Shown piece by piece: positions 44,890 through 54,563 of a stretch of 64,000 nt of DNA. The stretch's first letter is position 1. Each line of letters begins with the position of its first letter. The position numbers were made by a program, and so were the translations under genes. The notes under the pieces were generated by a model. That model worked only from the letters and a program-made list of their open reading frames with translations. It had not been told where the DNA came from and ran no database searches. Origin of the DNA: Paraglaciecola arctica. Lineage in GTDB: Bacteria > Pseudomonadota > Gammaproteobacteria > Enterobacterales > Alteromonadaceae. The stretch covers positions 48,401-112,400 of the forward strand of contig NZ_JAHKQO010000019.1 in the NCBI RefSeq assembly GCF_018861065.1. The letters are read 5' to 3'.

Positions 44890-46989
44890 ATGCAACTCAC
44901 ATCGTATTTAGGTAGGTTTGATAAAAACCAATTAAAGTCAGTTACATCTGGGTTAGGAGCGCCAATAGTCTTGTTGGCCATAATGGGCATGGTGATTTTA
45001 CCTATGCCTGCATTTCTTCTAGATATTCTTTTCAGTTTTAATATTGCTCTTTCCTTGGTTGTTATTTTGGTTTCGGTTTTTACCAAGAAACCCGTTGATT
45101 TTGGCATATTTCCACTAGTGTTACTTATCGCCACAGTTTTGAGACTTGCCTTAAATGTAGCGTCAACCAGGATAGTTTTATTAGAGGGCCATGAAGGTGG
45201 AGACGCCGCAGGTAAAGTAATTCAAGCCTTCGGAGAAGTAGTAATTGGTGGGAACTATGCCGTTGGTATAGTGGTATTTGCGATTTTACTTATTATTAAT
45301 TTTAAAGTTGTTACCGCTGGTGCAGGGCGTATTTCTGAAGTCAGCGCGCGTTTTACTTTAGATGCTATGCCCGGCAAACAAATGGCAATTGACGCTGATT
45401 TAAATGCGGGATTTATTGATTCTGATGAAGCCCGTAAACGGCGTTTTGAGATCACAAGCGAAGCAGACTTTTATGGCTCGATGGACGGTGCTTCTAAATT
45501 TGTCAAAGGTGATGCCATTGCGGGTTTATTCATCATGTTAATTAATATTGTCGGTGGCTTATTTATTGGCATGATCCAGCATGACTTGGCATTTGGAGAC
45601 GCAATTGAAATTTATACCTTATTAACAATTGGTGATGGTTTAGTGGCACAAATTCCATCATTACTGCTTTCAGTTGCCACTGCCATTATTGTGACGAGAG
45701 AAAATGACTCACAGGAAATGGGGAATGAATTAAGTCGACAGTTAGGCAATCAAAGAGCTTTATATATTACCTCGGCAATTTTATTTGTGATGGGTATCGT
45801 ACCAGGAATGCCGCACATTGCCTTTTTAGGGTTTAGTGCTGTAGTAGGTGGTTACGCGTATTACAGCTATTGGCGAGCACAGAAAATAGCCAATGAGCCA
45901 GAAGAGGTGAAATCGTTACCTGAACAAAATCAACAACCATTAGAAGTGAAGGAGCTTGGTTGGGACGACGTTCAGCATGTTGATACTATTGGGCTAGAAG
46001 TGGGCTATAGACTCATCCCGCTGGTGGATAAAGCTCAGGGCGGAGAACTGCTTACCCGCATTAAAGGGGTACGAAAAAAACTGTCACAAGAATTGGGTTT
46101 CCTTATTCCTCCAGTACATATTCGCGACAACTTAGACCTGAGTCCAAACAATTATACTATCGCCATGTTAGGGGTCACTGTTGGTGAAGCGGAATTGAGC
46201 CACGATGATGAATTGGCTATTAACCCTGGGCAAGTGTTCGGAAAATTAGAAGGAAAAGTGACCAAAGACCCAGCATTTGGATTGGATGCCGTATGGATCA
46301 GGGCAAACCAAAGAGAGCACGCGCAAACCTTAGGATATACGGTGGTCGACGCCGCTACTGTTGTGGCTACTCATCTAAGTCAATTGTTAACCAATAATGC
46401 CTACCAGTTGTTAGGCCACGAAGAAGTACAGCAATTATTAGACTTGTTAGCTAAAAATAGCCCTAAATTAGTTGAAGGTTTGGTGCCTGACATATTGCCT
46501 TTGAGTACTGTGGTTAAAGTTCTGCAAACCATGCTTTACGAAGGTGTGCCAATTAGAGATATGCGCAGCATAGTGCAGACCTTGTGTGAGTTTGGTCCTA
46601 AAAGCCAAGATCCAGATGTATTGGTATCAGCGGTACGTATTGCCCTTAAGCGTTTAATTGTTCAAGAGATTAATGGCGGATTGCCAGAGATACCGGTTAT
46701 TACCTTGGCTCCAGAACTGGAACAGATGTTGCACCAGTCACTCCAAGCAGGCGGTGCTGATGGAGCGGGTATAGAGCCAGGCCTTGCAGAACGGTTGCAA
46801 GGTTCGTTAAACGAAGCGGCTCAACAACAAGAATTAGCTGGCGAACCCGCAGTTTTATTGACTTCGGGTATGTTGAGACCGGTATTGTCGAAGTTCTTAA
46901 AACACTCGGTGAGTGGTTTACATGTATTGTCTTATCAGGAAATACCAGATGACAAACAAATTAAAATTGTCAGTGCCGTGGGTCAATAA
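44890..46989 (+). CDS. flhA: FlhA, flagellar export gate protein
   Basis: The largest export-gate protein. It couples proton/sodium flow to export and docks chaperone-substrate complexes. The 699-residue protein has about eight membrane segments in the first 320 residues, including RISEVSARFTLDAMPGKQMA (the FHIPEP-type conserved loop). A C-terminal cytosolic domain (about 345-699) follows. It begins the operon with flhF, flhG and fliA. Confidence 0.97.
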   Translation: MQLTSYLGRFDKNQLKSVTSGLGAPIVLLAIMGMVILPMPAFLLDILFSFNIALSLVVILVSVFTKKPVDFGIFPLVLLIATVLRLALNVASTRIVLLEGHEGGDAAGKVIQAFGEVVIGGNYAVGIVVFAILLIINFKVVTAGAGRISEVSARFTLDAMPGKQMAIDADLNAGFIDSDEARKRRFEITSEADFYGSMDGASKFVKGDAIAGLFIMLINIVGGLFIGMIQHDLAFGDAIEIYTLLTIGDGLVAQIPSLLLSVATAIIVTRENDSQEMGNELSRQLGNQRALYITSAILFVMGIVPGMPHIAFLGFSAVVGGYAYYSYWRAQKIANEPEEVKSLPEQNQQPLEVKELGWDDVQHVDTIGLEVGYRLIPLVDKAQGGELLTRIKGVRKKLSQELGFLIPPVHIRDNLDLSPNNYTIAMLGVTVGEAELSHDDELAINPGQVFGKLEGKVTKDPAFGLDAVWIRANQREHAQTLGYTVVDAATVVATHLSQLLTNNAYQLLGHEEVQQLLDLLAKNSPKLVEGLVPDILPLSTVVKVLQTMLYEGVPIRDMRSIVQTLCEFGPKSQDPDVLVSAVRIALKRLIVQEINGGLPEIPVITLAPELEQMLHQSLQAGGADGAGIEPGLAERLQGSLNEAAQQQELAGEPAVLLTSGMLRPVLSKFLKHSVSGLHVLSYQEIPDDKQIKIVSAVGQ

Positions 46990-47034
46990 TATGACGGGTT
47001 CAAATGAAGTAGTGTGGGTATTTAAGGGGTATAT

Positions 47035-48342
47035 ATGAAAATCAGACGGTTTTATGGCAAAGACATGCGGGAAGCACTCAAACAGGTAAAGGATGAGTTG
47101 GGTGGTGATGCGGTCATTATGTCAAACAAAAAACATGCTGACGGTATCGAAATAGTCGCTGCTTACGATAAAGAGCCTGTCGCACAAATTTTGGACAGCA
47201 AAACTGAATCGAAGGGCCAAACCCAAATACCAAGAAAAACCCCTACTTTGAGTGAGATTATTGGTGATACAGGTCCTGATAGTTTAAAAGCGTTATTAGA
47301 AAAACAGGCAAATTCTGCTTCTCCAGCGCAAACTAAAGAAATAAAGCAGGAGCCTGAAACGCATCCACAGTATTATTCAAATAATCCAGCTCCCACAAAG
47401 CAAGATTCCCAGCAGCAAGATGCACTAAAAGAAATGCGCCAAGAATTATCCTCTTTACGTCACATTCTCCAGTTTCAGGTGTCGGGGTTGATTGAACAAG
47501 AAAAGAATCGTAAACATCCTTTGCACGGATATTTGTTCCAAAGATTACAGCAAATGGGGATTTCGGATTCGTTGGCTGAGGAAGTGGTTTCATATGCTCC
47601 CGAAGAGGCTGATGAAAGAGAATCTTGGTTATTCCTCTTAAAACTATTAGCTAATAGACTACAAACCAAACATGATGATATCTTATCGCAAGCGGGCGTA
47701 GTGGCATTGATGGGCCCCACTGGTACAGGTAAAACCACCACTATCGCAAAGCTAGCGGCACAAGCCGCTCATAAGTTTGGTGCAGATCAAGTGGCGATTA
47801 TTACCTTAGATAATTATCGAATTGGTGCATTTGAGCAGATTGCGACTTACGGAAAAATTATAGGTTGTAGCGTTAAACAAGCTCAAAATTCAAACGAACT
47901 ATCAGATTTACTTTATCAATTTAGAAATAAACGTTTAGTATTGGTAGATACTGCGGGTTTTAGTCAAAAAGATGCTAGGCTAATCAAGCAGTTAGATACA
48001 ATGAAACAGAATTCTTGTGCTAACATTAGACATTATCTGGTGATGCAAGCAAACTGCCAATACCGAGTTATGCAACAAACTATAAATGAGTATCGACAGA
48101 TTTCTCTGCAAGGGTGTATATTGACTAAGTTAGATGAGTGTTACAGCTTAGGAGAGGTAATTAGCGTGGCAATTGAGAACAAACTACAGATTTGTTATTT
48201 GGCTGACGGGCAACGAGTACCTGAAGATTTGCAACCTGCAAGTACAAAATTTTTAATTACTAGTGCTGCGAAGCTTTATAAAAAATTCGGTTTAATTCAT
48301 ACTAGTCCTAATCACGTTAATAACGCAGTAGTGGCAGTATGA
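47035..48342 (+). CDS. flhF: FlhF, SRP-type GTPase placing the polar flagellum
   Basis: Marks the cell pole for flagellum assembly. 435 residues. A basic and variable N-terminal B domain (about 1-110) is followed by a Gln/Pro-rich linker. The NG GTPase domain has P-loop GPTGTGKT at 227-234, DTAGF near 305 and the TKLDE specificity motif near 363. ATG overlaps are typical: its stop overlaps the flhG start by 4 bp. Recruited to the pole by FipA in relatives, whose gene also lies in this window. Confidence 0.95.
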   Translation: MKIRRFYGKDMREALKQVKDELGGDAVIMSNKKHADGIEIVAAYDKEPVAQILDSKTESKGQTQIPRKTPTLSEIIGDTGPDSLKALLEKQANSASPAQTKEIKQEPETHPQYYSNNPAPTKQDSQQQDALKEMRQELSSLRHILQFQVSGLIEQEKNRKHPLHGYLFQRLQQMGISDSLAEEVVSYAPEEADERESWLFLLKLLANRLQTKHDDILSQAGVVALMGPTGTGKTTTIAKLAAQAAHKFGADQVAIITLDNYRIGAFEQIATYGKIIGCSVKQAQNSNELSDLLYQFRNKRLVLVDTAGFSQKDARLIKQLDTMKQNSCANIRHYLVMQANCQYRVMQQTINEYRQISLQGCILTKLDECYSLGEVISVAIENKLQICYLADGQRVPEDLQPASTKFLITSAAKLYKKFGLIHTSPNHVNNAVVAV

Positions 48343-49208
48343 TTGAGGACCAAGCGAGTAGCTTAAGAAGAATGAATCAATCTAGGTTAATAAAAGTAAT
48401 AGCCGTGACCGGCGGAAAAGGTGGTGTTGGGAAAACAAATGTTACCCTCAATACCGCAATATCACTCGCTCAGCAAGGCAAGAGAGTCATGGTGTTGGAT
48501 GCCGATTTAGGCCTCGCTAACGTTGATGTGCTTTTAGGTCTTCGAGTGGAGAAAAACCTTTCTCACGTTTTGTCTGGCGAATGTACTTTAGATGAAGTGC
48601 TTGTTGAAGGTCCTTATGGGATCAAGATTGCTCCAGCCACCTCTGGTAGCCAATCGATGACAGAACTAACTGCTACCGAACATGCAGGTCTCATTCGGGC
48701 TTTCAGTGAATTACAATCACAAATTGATGTATTGATTGTTGATACAGCGGCTGGTATATCAGATATGGTATTAAGCTTTTCCAAAGCATCACAGGATATC
48801 ATGATGGTAGTGTGTGATGAGCCGACGTCTCTAACCGATGCTTACGCTTTGATAAAAATCCTGAATAAAGAACATGGTATATTTAGATTTAAGATTGTTG
48901 CTAATATGGTGCGCAGTATGCGTGAAGGCGACGAGCTATTTTCAAAATTGACTAAGGTAACTAATAGATTTTTAGATGTGGCATTAGAACTTGTGGCTGT
49001 GATCCCGTTTGATGAAAATGTCCGAAAATCAGTAAGAAAACAAAAAGCTGTAGTTGAGGCATTTCCAACTTCACCCGCAGCTATGGCTATTAGAAGACTT
49101 GCTAAGAAAGCGATGGAATGGCCCATTCCCAATCAACCAGGTGGCCATTTAGAGTTTTTCCTTGAACAATTGGTCACAAATAAAAAAGTAGTAGGCGATA
49201 ACAGGTGA
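48339..49208 (+). CDS. flhG: FlhG/FleN, MinD-like ATPase limiting flagellar number
   Basis: Restricts the cell to one polar flagellum by stimulating FlhF GTPase and restraining FlrA. 289 residues. The N-terminal DQAxxLR activation helix is present (DQASSLR, residues 4-10). The deviant Walker A is GGKGGVGKT (25-33), followed by LDADLGLANVDVLLG. The C-terminal membrane-targeting helix is short and basic/hydrophobic (HLEFFLEQL). It overlaps both flhF and fliA by 4 bp. Confidence 0.95.
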   Translation: MIEDQASSLRRMNQSRLIKVIAVTGGKGGVGKTNVTLNTAISLAQQGKRVMVLDADLGLANVDVLLGLRVEKNLSHVLSGECTLDEVLVEGPYGIKIAPATSGSQSMTELTATEHAGLIRAFSELQSQIDVLIVDTAAGISDMVLSFSKASQDIMMVVCDEPTSLTDAYALIKILNKEHGIFRFKIVANMVRSMREGDELFSKLTKVTNRFLDVALELVAVIPFDENVRKSVRKQKAVVEAFPTSPAAMAIRRLAKKAMEWPIPNQPGGHLEFFLEQLVTNKKVVGDNR

Positions 49209-49936
49209 ATAGTAAAGCTGCCGCTTACCAACAATTAGCCGATAAAAATGAGTTGGTAGAAAGACACGCATCTTTGGTTAAGCGAATTGCGCATCATTTA
49301 ATTGCTCGTTTGCCTGCTAGTGTATTAGTCGATGATTTAATACAGGCGGGTATGATAGGCTTACTAGAAGCGTCGAGAAATTTTGACGGTAGCAAAGGTG
49401 CCAGTTTTGAAACGTTCGCAGGGATCCGTATTAGAGGATCAATGTTAGATGAAATACGCAAAGGAGATTGGACGCCCCGTTCTGTGCATAAAAATGGTCG
49501 CGCGATTACCGAAGCGATTAATCAAGTAGAACGTGAAACCGGGCGAGACGCCAGAGACCTAGATGTAGCAGTCAAGCTAGAAGTCAGCATTGAAAGTTAT
49601 CACCAGATGTTAAATGAGGTGAATGCTGGAAAAATTATTGGGATAGAAGATTTAGGCGTTACGGAAGATGTCATAAGTACACAACAAACCAAAGGTTCAG
49701 ACACGCCCTTTGAAGATTTTCTTCAAGGTTCGTTTCAAAAAGCACTGGCTCATGCCATTACTACATTGCCAGAGCGTGAAGCAATTGTATTGTCTCTATA
49801 CTATGATGAAGAGCTGAATTTAAGAGAAATTGGTGAAGTACTGGATGTAAGTGAATCCAGAGTGAGTCAAATACATAGCCAAGCGATGTTAAAGCTTAAG
49901 TCTCGCATGCAGTCTTGGCGTTCAAACGAAAAATAA
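49205..49936 (+). CDS. fliA: FliA, flagellar sigma-28 factor
   Basis: Sigma factor for late flagellar genes such as flagellins and stators. 243 residues. Region 2 has LVDDLIQAGMIGLLEASRNFD and SFETFAGIRIRGSMLDEIRK. Region 3 has WTPRSVHKNGR. Region 4 has LPEREAIVLSLYYDEELNLR and DVSESRVSQIHSQAM. GTG start overlaps the flhG stop (GTGA). It could read the sigma-28 candidate before pomA. The anti-sigma FlgM is not in this window. Confidence 0.97.
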   Translation: MNSKAAAYQQLADKNELVERHASLVKRIAHHLIARLPASVLVDDLIQAGMIGLLEASRNFDGSKGASFETFAGIRIRGSMLDEIRKGDWTPRSVHKNGRAITEAINQVERETGRDARDLDVAVKLEVSIESYHQMLNEVNAGKIIGIEDLGVTEDVISTQQTKGSDTPFEDFLQGSFQKALAHAITTLPEREAIVLSLYYDEELNLREIGEVLDVSESRVSQIHSQAMLKLKSRMQSWRSNEK

Positions 49937-49993
49937 TTATAGCAATAAAGTTGGGTTTTAAACTAAGTGTTAAAACTCTTACCGGAGGTGGTT

Positions 49994-50377
49994 TTGGATA
50001 AGAATATGAAGATCCTTGTTGTTGATGATTTTTCAACTATGCGTAGGATTATCAAGAACTTACTTAAAGATCTTGGCTTTGCAAACATACAAGAAGCAGA
50101 TGATGGTAGTACTGCATTACCTATGTTGCAGCAAGGTGATTTCGATTTTGTGGTAACGGACTGGAACATGCCCGGTATGCAAGGTATTGATTTACTAAGA
50201 GCTATTCGAGCAGACGCTAACCTAAAACACATTCCTGTTTTGATGGTGACTGCTGAGGCTAAAAAGGAACAAATTGTTGCTGCTGCGCAAGCTGGTGTTA
50301 ACGGTTATGTTATTAAACCTTTTACGGCAGCAACGTTAAAAGAGAAATTAGCAAAAATATTTGAAAGACTTGGTTAA
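49994..50377 (+). CDS. cheY: CheY, chemotaxis response regulator
   Basis: Diffusible messenger from CheA to the FliM switch. 127 residues from TTG 49994: GGAGG (49984-49988) lies 5 nt before it, whereas ATG 50006 would be 17 nt away. The receiver acid cluster is Asp11-Asp12. The phosphoacceptor is Asp56 (VVTDWNMPG), and the conserved lysine is in VIKPFTAAT. The start [18 protein letters not shown] is as in Vibrio and Pseudomonas CheY. First gene of the chemotaxis block. Confidence 0.96.
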   Translation: MDKNMKILVVDDFSTMRRIIKNLLKDLGFANIQEADDGSTALPMLQQGDFDFVVTDWNMPGMQGIDLLRAIRADANLKHIPVLMVTAEAKKEQIVAAAQAGVNGYVIKPFTAATLKEKLAKIFERLG

Positions 50378-50410
50378 ATTCAGGCTAATCTGAATACGAG
50401 GAAAGACTGT

Positions 50411-51175
50411 ATGACGGCCTTGAAAAATGCGCCAATTTCTCTTGATGACGCAAAAAAATTAGTAGTACTTTTAGAGAACGGAGATAATCAAGGCGCTCAA
50501 GATTTACTTGAATCCGCCGGGGCTCAAAGTTCTGTAGAGCTGTTTGCCGAGGTGGGTAAATTAACTCGCCAACTTCACGACTCATTGAATAATTTTCAAC
50601 TTGATCCTCGTATAGTCGACATGGCGAACGAAGATATTCCAGATGCTCAGACAAGATTAACTTATGTTATAGAAGCAACTGAAGAAGCTGCAAATAAAAC
50701 CATGGACTTGGTGGATTCTTGTATGCCAATTGCAGAGAAATTGCATGACGGCATTGTAAAGGTGTTACCTGAATGGAATAAACTGATTGCTCGAGATTTA
50801 CAGTTAGGTGAATTTAATCTTTTAGTAAAAGAATTAGACAATTTTCTGAAAGTAGGTAGTGACGATTCTGCAAAATTAACAGGTTTATTGACTGAAGTAC
50901 TGATGGCTCAAGGTTACCAGGATTTGACCGGTCAAGTTATTAGACGAGTTATTGAACTCGTTAAAGAGGTTGAAGATAATTTAGTCTACATGCTCACTAT
51001 GTTTGGCGGCGTTGAACCTAAAGATGGTGCCGAGGTAATTGAAAAGCCTAACAAATCTGAGAATGAAGCCGATATGGTTAAGGCTGAAGGTCCAATTTTG
51101 GATGCCGACAGCAGAGAAGACGTAGCGTCAGATCAAGATGACGTTGATGATTTGCTTTCGAGTCTGGGATTTTAA
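50411..51175 (+). CDS. cheZ: CheZ, CheY-P phosphatase
   Basis: Speeds dephosphorylation of CheY-P. A 254-residue helical protein with a long four-helix bundle. The catalytic glutamine motif is in GYQDLTGQV (about residues 172-180). It is followed by an acidic tail ending in DDVDDLLSSLGF, the CheY-docking peptide of the CheZ family. That tail resembles the FliM N-terminus and the CheA repeats. It is 33 bp after cheY and 12 bp before cheA. Confidence 0.95.
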   Translation: MTALKNAPISLDDAKKLVVLLENGDNQGAQDLLESAGAQSSVELFAEVGKLTRQLHDSLNNFQLDPRIVDMANEDIPDAQTRLTYVIEATEEAANKTMDLVDSCMPIAEKLHDGIVKVLPEWNKLIARDLQLGEFNLLVKELDNFLKVGSDDSAKLTGLLTEVLMAQGYQDLTGQVIRRVIELVKEVEDNLVYMLTMFGGVEPKDGAEVIEKPNKSENEADMVKAEGPILDADSREDVASDQDDVDDLLSSLGF

Positions 51176-51187
51176 GGGGACCTTAAT

Positions 51188-53296
51188 ATGGCGTTTGATG
51201 TTGACGAGGAAATACTAGCTGACTTTTTGGTTGAAGCCGGTGAAATCTTAGAGCTCTTGCAGGAGCAGCTCGTCGATTTAGAAAATAATCCAGAAGATAC
51301 GGATCTGCTTAACGCCATTTTTAGGGGGTATCATACTGTTAAAGGCGGCGCTGGGTTTTTATCACTGACTGAATTAGTTGATATTTGCCATGGTGCAGAA
51401 AATATCTTTGATGTTATGCGAAATGGTCAAAGAACCCTTACGCCTGAACTGATGGATGTAATATTGCAGGCTACCGATGAAGTCGTGCAAATGTTTGATC
51501 TTGTCAAAGCTGGTGAGCCTCTAGTGGCTGCAGAAAAAAGCCTTATCGATACCCTTACCAGACTCAGTAAGCCCGAGTCGGCAGATGAAGCTGCAGCGTC
51601 AGAAACTCCAGAGCCAATCGCGACTGAGACTATCGTTAGTGATGAAGAGCCTGTAAATCAGGATCAAAGTGAGTTGAGTTCAGATGATTTTAGTGAAGAT
51701 GAATTTGAGGCATTATTAGATGAATTACATGGCGGTAATGCGCCAGGAACTAAGGAAGTCGCTAAGATTGAAGAAGAGTCTTCAAGCGATGAAGATATTA
51801 GTGACGACGAATTTGAAGCACTTCTAGACCAGTTGCATGGCAAAGGACAGTTCAAAGGAGATGAAACTCCTAACACTGCTAATGAAGAGGCGACAACCGA
51901 GCAAAATTCATCGGGAGATGACATTACAGATGATGAATTTGAAGCGCTCTTAGATCAACTTCACGGCAAAGGCAAAGGTCCTGCAGACAAGCCAGACGAA
52001 GCGAAAGAAGCCAAACCGGTTGTGGTCGAGCCTACTGAAGTTAAAAAAGCGGCAGTAAATAAAGTTGAAGCCACTAAACCTGTCGCTGCAAAAAAAGAAG
52101 AGAAAAAGTCTACTCCTCCTCCCCAAGCGGAAACGACAGTTCGAGTCGATACTAAACGTCTAGATCAAATAATGAATATGGTTGGGGAGTTAGTATTAGT
52201 CAGAAACCGTCTACTCAGCCTTAGTGCCAATGGCAATGACGAAAATATGGCAAAGGCCATCGCCAATTTAGATGTTGTTACGGGGGACTTGCAAGGTGCA
52301 GTAATGAAAACCCGTATGCAGCCTATTAAGAAAGTATTCGGGCGCTTTCCTCGAGTTGTTCGCGATCTTGCACGAACGCTTAAAAAAGAAATTACGCTTA
52401 TTCTAGAAGGTGAAGAGACGGATTTAGATAAAAATTTAGTAGAAGCCTTGGCTGACCCCTTAGTGCATTTGGTTCGAAATTCTGTTGACCATGGTATTGA
52501 AATGCCAGAAGAAAGAAAGGCTGCAGGTAAACCGTCTATGGGCACGGTTAAGTTGTCAGCGTCTCAAGAAGGCGACCATATATTATTAAGTATCATTGAT
52601 GATGGTAAGGGGATGGATCCAGAAAAGCTGAAAGAAATAGCCATTTCCCGAGGTGTTTTGGACGCTGATACCGCAGCAAGAATGACTGATCTTGAAGCCT
52701 TCAATTTGATTTTTGCACCAGGATTTTCAACTAAAACTGAAATATCTGAAGTATCCGGCCGTGGTGTGGGTATGGATGTAGTCAAAACCAAAATAAATCA
52801 GCTCAACGGTTCCGTCAATATTGATTCTAGTATGGGGGTTGGTACTACACTTGAAATTAAAGTGCCATTAACCTTAGCCATATTGCCCACCCTAATGATA
52901 GTGATTGGTGAACAAACCTTTGCGCTGCCTCTTGGTTCTGTGAATGAAATCATCAATCTTGATATGCAAAAAACTAATACCGTTGATGGTCAGCTAACCA
53001 TGATCGTTCGTTCTAAAGCTATTCCACTATTCTATTTAGGAGAATGGTTAGCAAGGGGTGAAGTTAATATTGATAAAACTACAGGGCATGTTGTTGTGGT
53101 TCAAATTGGCACCCAACAACTTGGTTTTGTAGTTGATGCATTAATTGGGCAGGAAGAAGTAGTAATTAAACCATTGGATGAACTGCTTCAAGGTACACCT
53201 GGCATGGCTGGTGCTACCATAACCAGTGACGGTGGTATCGCCTTGATATTAGATGTACCAGGGCTATTGAAAAGGTATGCGACCAAGAAAACATAG
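51188..53296 (+). CDS. cheA: CheA, chemotaxis histidine kinase
   Basis: Kinase of the receptor arrays, phosphorylating CheY and CheB. 702 residues. The Hpt (P1) domain includes His49 in YHTVKGGAGF. A linker of about 190 low-complexity acidic residues (about 128-318) carries three 17-residue motif copies. Then come P3 dimerisation (from RVDTKRLDQIMNMVGELVLV), P4 ATPase (LVRNSVDHGIE, DDGKGMD, GRGVGMDVV) and the P5 CheW-like domain. I see no globular P2 domain, so CheY docking must occur differently. Confidence 0.95.
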   Translation: MAFDVDEEILADFLVEAGEILELLQEQLVDLENNPEDTDLLNAIFRGYHTVKGGAGFLSLTELVDICHGAENIFDVMRNGQRTLTPELMDVILQATDEVVQMFDLVKAGEPLVAAEKSLIDTLTRLSKPESADEAAASETPEPIATETIVSDEEPVNQDQSELSSDDFSEDEFEALLDELHGGNAPGTKEVAKIEEESSSDEDISDDEFEALLDQLHGKGQFKGDETPNTANEEATTEQNSSGDDITDDEFEALLDQLHGKGKGPADKPDEAKEAKPVVVEPTEVKKAAVNKVEATKPVAAKKEEKKSTPPPQAETTVRVDTKRLDQIMNMVGELVLVRNRLLSLSANGNDENMAKAIANLDVVTGDLQGAVMKTRMQPIKKVFGRFPRVVRDLARTLKKEITLILEGEETDLDKNLVEALADPLVHLVRNSVDHGIEMPEERKAAGKPSMGTVKLSASQEGDHILLSIIDDGKGMDPEKLKEIAISRGVLDADTAARMTDLEAFNLIFAPGFSTKTEISEVSGRGVGMDVVKTKINQLNGSVNIDSSMGVGTTLEIKVPLTLAILPTLMIVIGEQTFALPLGSVNEIINLDMQKTNTVDGQLTMIVRSKAIPLFYLGEWLARGEVNIDKTTGHVVVVQIGTQQLGFVVDALIGQEEVVIKPLDELLQGTPGMAGATITSDGGIALILDVPGLLKRYATKKT
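51683..51967 (+). repeat. Three copies of a FliM-like acidic motif inside CheA
   Basis: Three related 17-residue units at CheA residues 166-182, 202-218 and 244-260 share the core DEFEALLDxLHG. Spacing is 36 and 42 residues. The flanks differ, so the repeats are at protein-motif level rather than exact DNA copies. Confidence 0.85.
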
Positions 53297-53363
53297 GTAG
53301 ATATGCGCTTAATGAAGCCTAAAGAAAAATTGATAGTTAATATTATAAAAAAGATAGGCGAAG

Positions 53364-54464
53364 ATGACATATAGGATTTTGATAGTTGATGACTCAACTT
53401 TTTTTCGCCGCAGAATAAAACAGATACTTGAAGACGATGCTGAATTAGAAGTGGTAGGGGAAGCCAAAAATGGTCAGGAGGCCTTGACCTTAGTTGCTTC
53501 TTTAAAACCAGATGTTGTAACTATGGACATTGAAATGCCTGTAATGGACGGTATTACTGCCGTCAAAAAAATAATGGCAAGTAATCCTGTTCCTATTATT
53601 ATGTTTTCATCACTTACTCTGGAGGGAGCGCAAGCGACCTTAGACGCATTGGATGCGGGTGCGTTAGATTTTCTTCCAAAGAAATTCGAAGATATTGCGT
53701 TAAACAGAAAAGAAGCGATTCTTCTTTTACAAAACCGAGTAAAAGCACTTTGTGGGCGTAAAGCAATCAGGAGCCATTCGTTGGCAAAAATGCGTTCCGA
53801 TGCATTGAAATCAAGCGATATTTTTCCCCCCAGCTCCTTAAATAGAATTAATAGGAAACCTCACTTAGGCGCAAACAATTCAAGTCGTTACGATTGTTTG
53901 GCAATAGGTACGTCAACTGGTGGACCTGTAGCCCTTCAGAAAATATTGACTGAGTTGCCGAGGGATTTTCCAGTTCCTGTTGTTTTAGTGCAACACATGC
54001 CTGGTTCTTTTACTTTGGCATTTGCTAAACGTTTACATGATTTATGTAAAGTCTCAGTGAAAGAAGCGACGAATGGTGAAAGCTTGCGACCTGGGATATG
54101 TTATCTTGCTCCTGGTGGAAAACAAATGACAATTGAGGGCAGTTCAGGCAATGCAAAAATAAAAATTTCTGAACCTGAACGTTTTCCAGATGCGACCTAT
54201 AAACCGAGCGTTGATGTAACATTTGATTCTATGGCTCAGGTTTATTCAAGTAACGTACTCGCCATTATCTTAACAGGAATGGGAGCTGACGGCAGAGAAG
54301 GTTGTAAAAAGCTAAAAGACAAAGGTGCTAAAATATGGGCACAAGATGAGCAAAGTAGCGTTGTATACGGTATGCCTCAAGCGGTTACCATAGCTAATAT
54401 TTCCCAAGCGAATTATGACATTGCTCATATGGCAGGTCATATACTTAATGAAATAGTAGATTGA
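53364..54464 (+). CDS. cheB: CheB, chemoreceptor methylesterase/deamidase
   Basis: Response-regulator-controlled methylesterase for receptor adaptation. 366 residues. The receiver domain has the acceptor Asp55 (VVTMDIEMPVMDG), and LPKKFED follows. The catalytic domain starts near residue 175, with the active serine in GTSTGGP. It also has VLVQHMPGSFTLAFAKRL, and GMGADGREG carries the catalytic aspartate. No cheR is adjacent. The 67-bp gap from cheA is a poor but sufficient spacing. Confidence 0.95.
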   Translation: MTYRILIVDDSTFFRRRIKQILEDDAELEVVGEAKNGQEALTLVASLKPDVVTMDIEMPVMDGITAVKKIMASNPVPIIMFSSLTLEGAQATLDALDAGALDFLPKKFEDIALNRKEAILLLQNRVKALCGRKAIRSHSLAKMRSDALKSSDIFPPSSLNRINRKPHLGANNSSRYDCLAIGTSTGGPVALQKILTELPRDFPVPVVLVQHMPGSFTLAFAKRLHDLCKVSVKEATNGESLRPGICYLAPGGKQMTIEGSSGNAKIKISEPERFPDATYKPSVDVTFDSMAQVYSSNVLAIILTGMGADGREGCKKLKDKGAKIWAQDEQSSVVYGMPQAVTIANISQANYDIAHMAGHILNEIVD

Positions 54465-54563
54465 GGGAAAAGGGGCACTGCGGGTGTTGTTTCTAAGTGA
54501 AAGTATCAGTCTGTTTGTCGCAAGATTTTCTTTGAGTCTTATTGTTTGCGTGTGGTTACTCGC

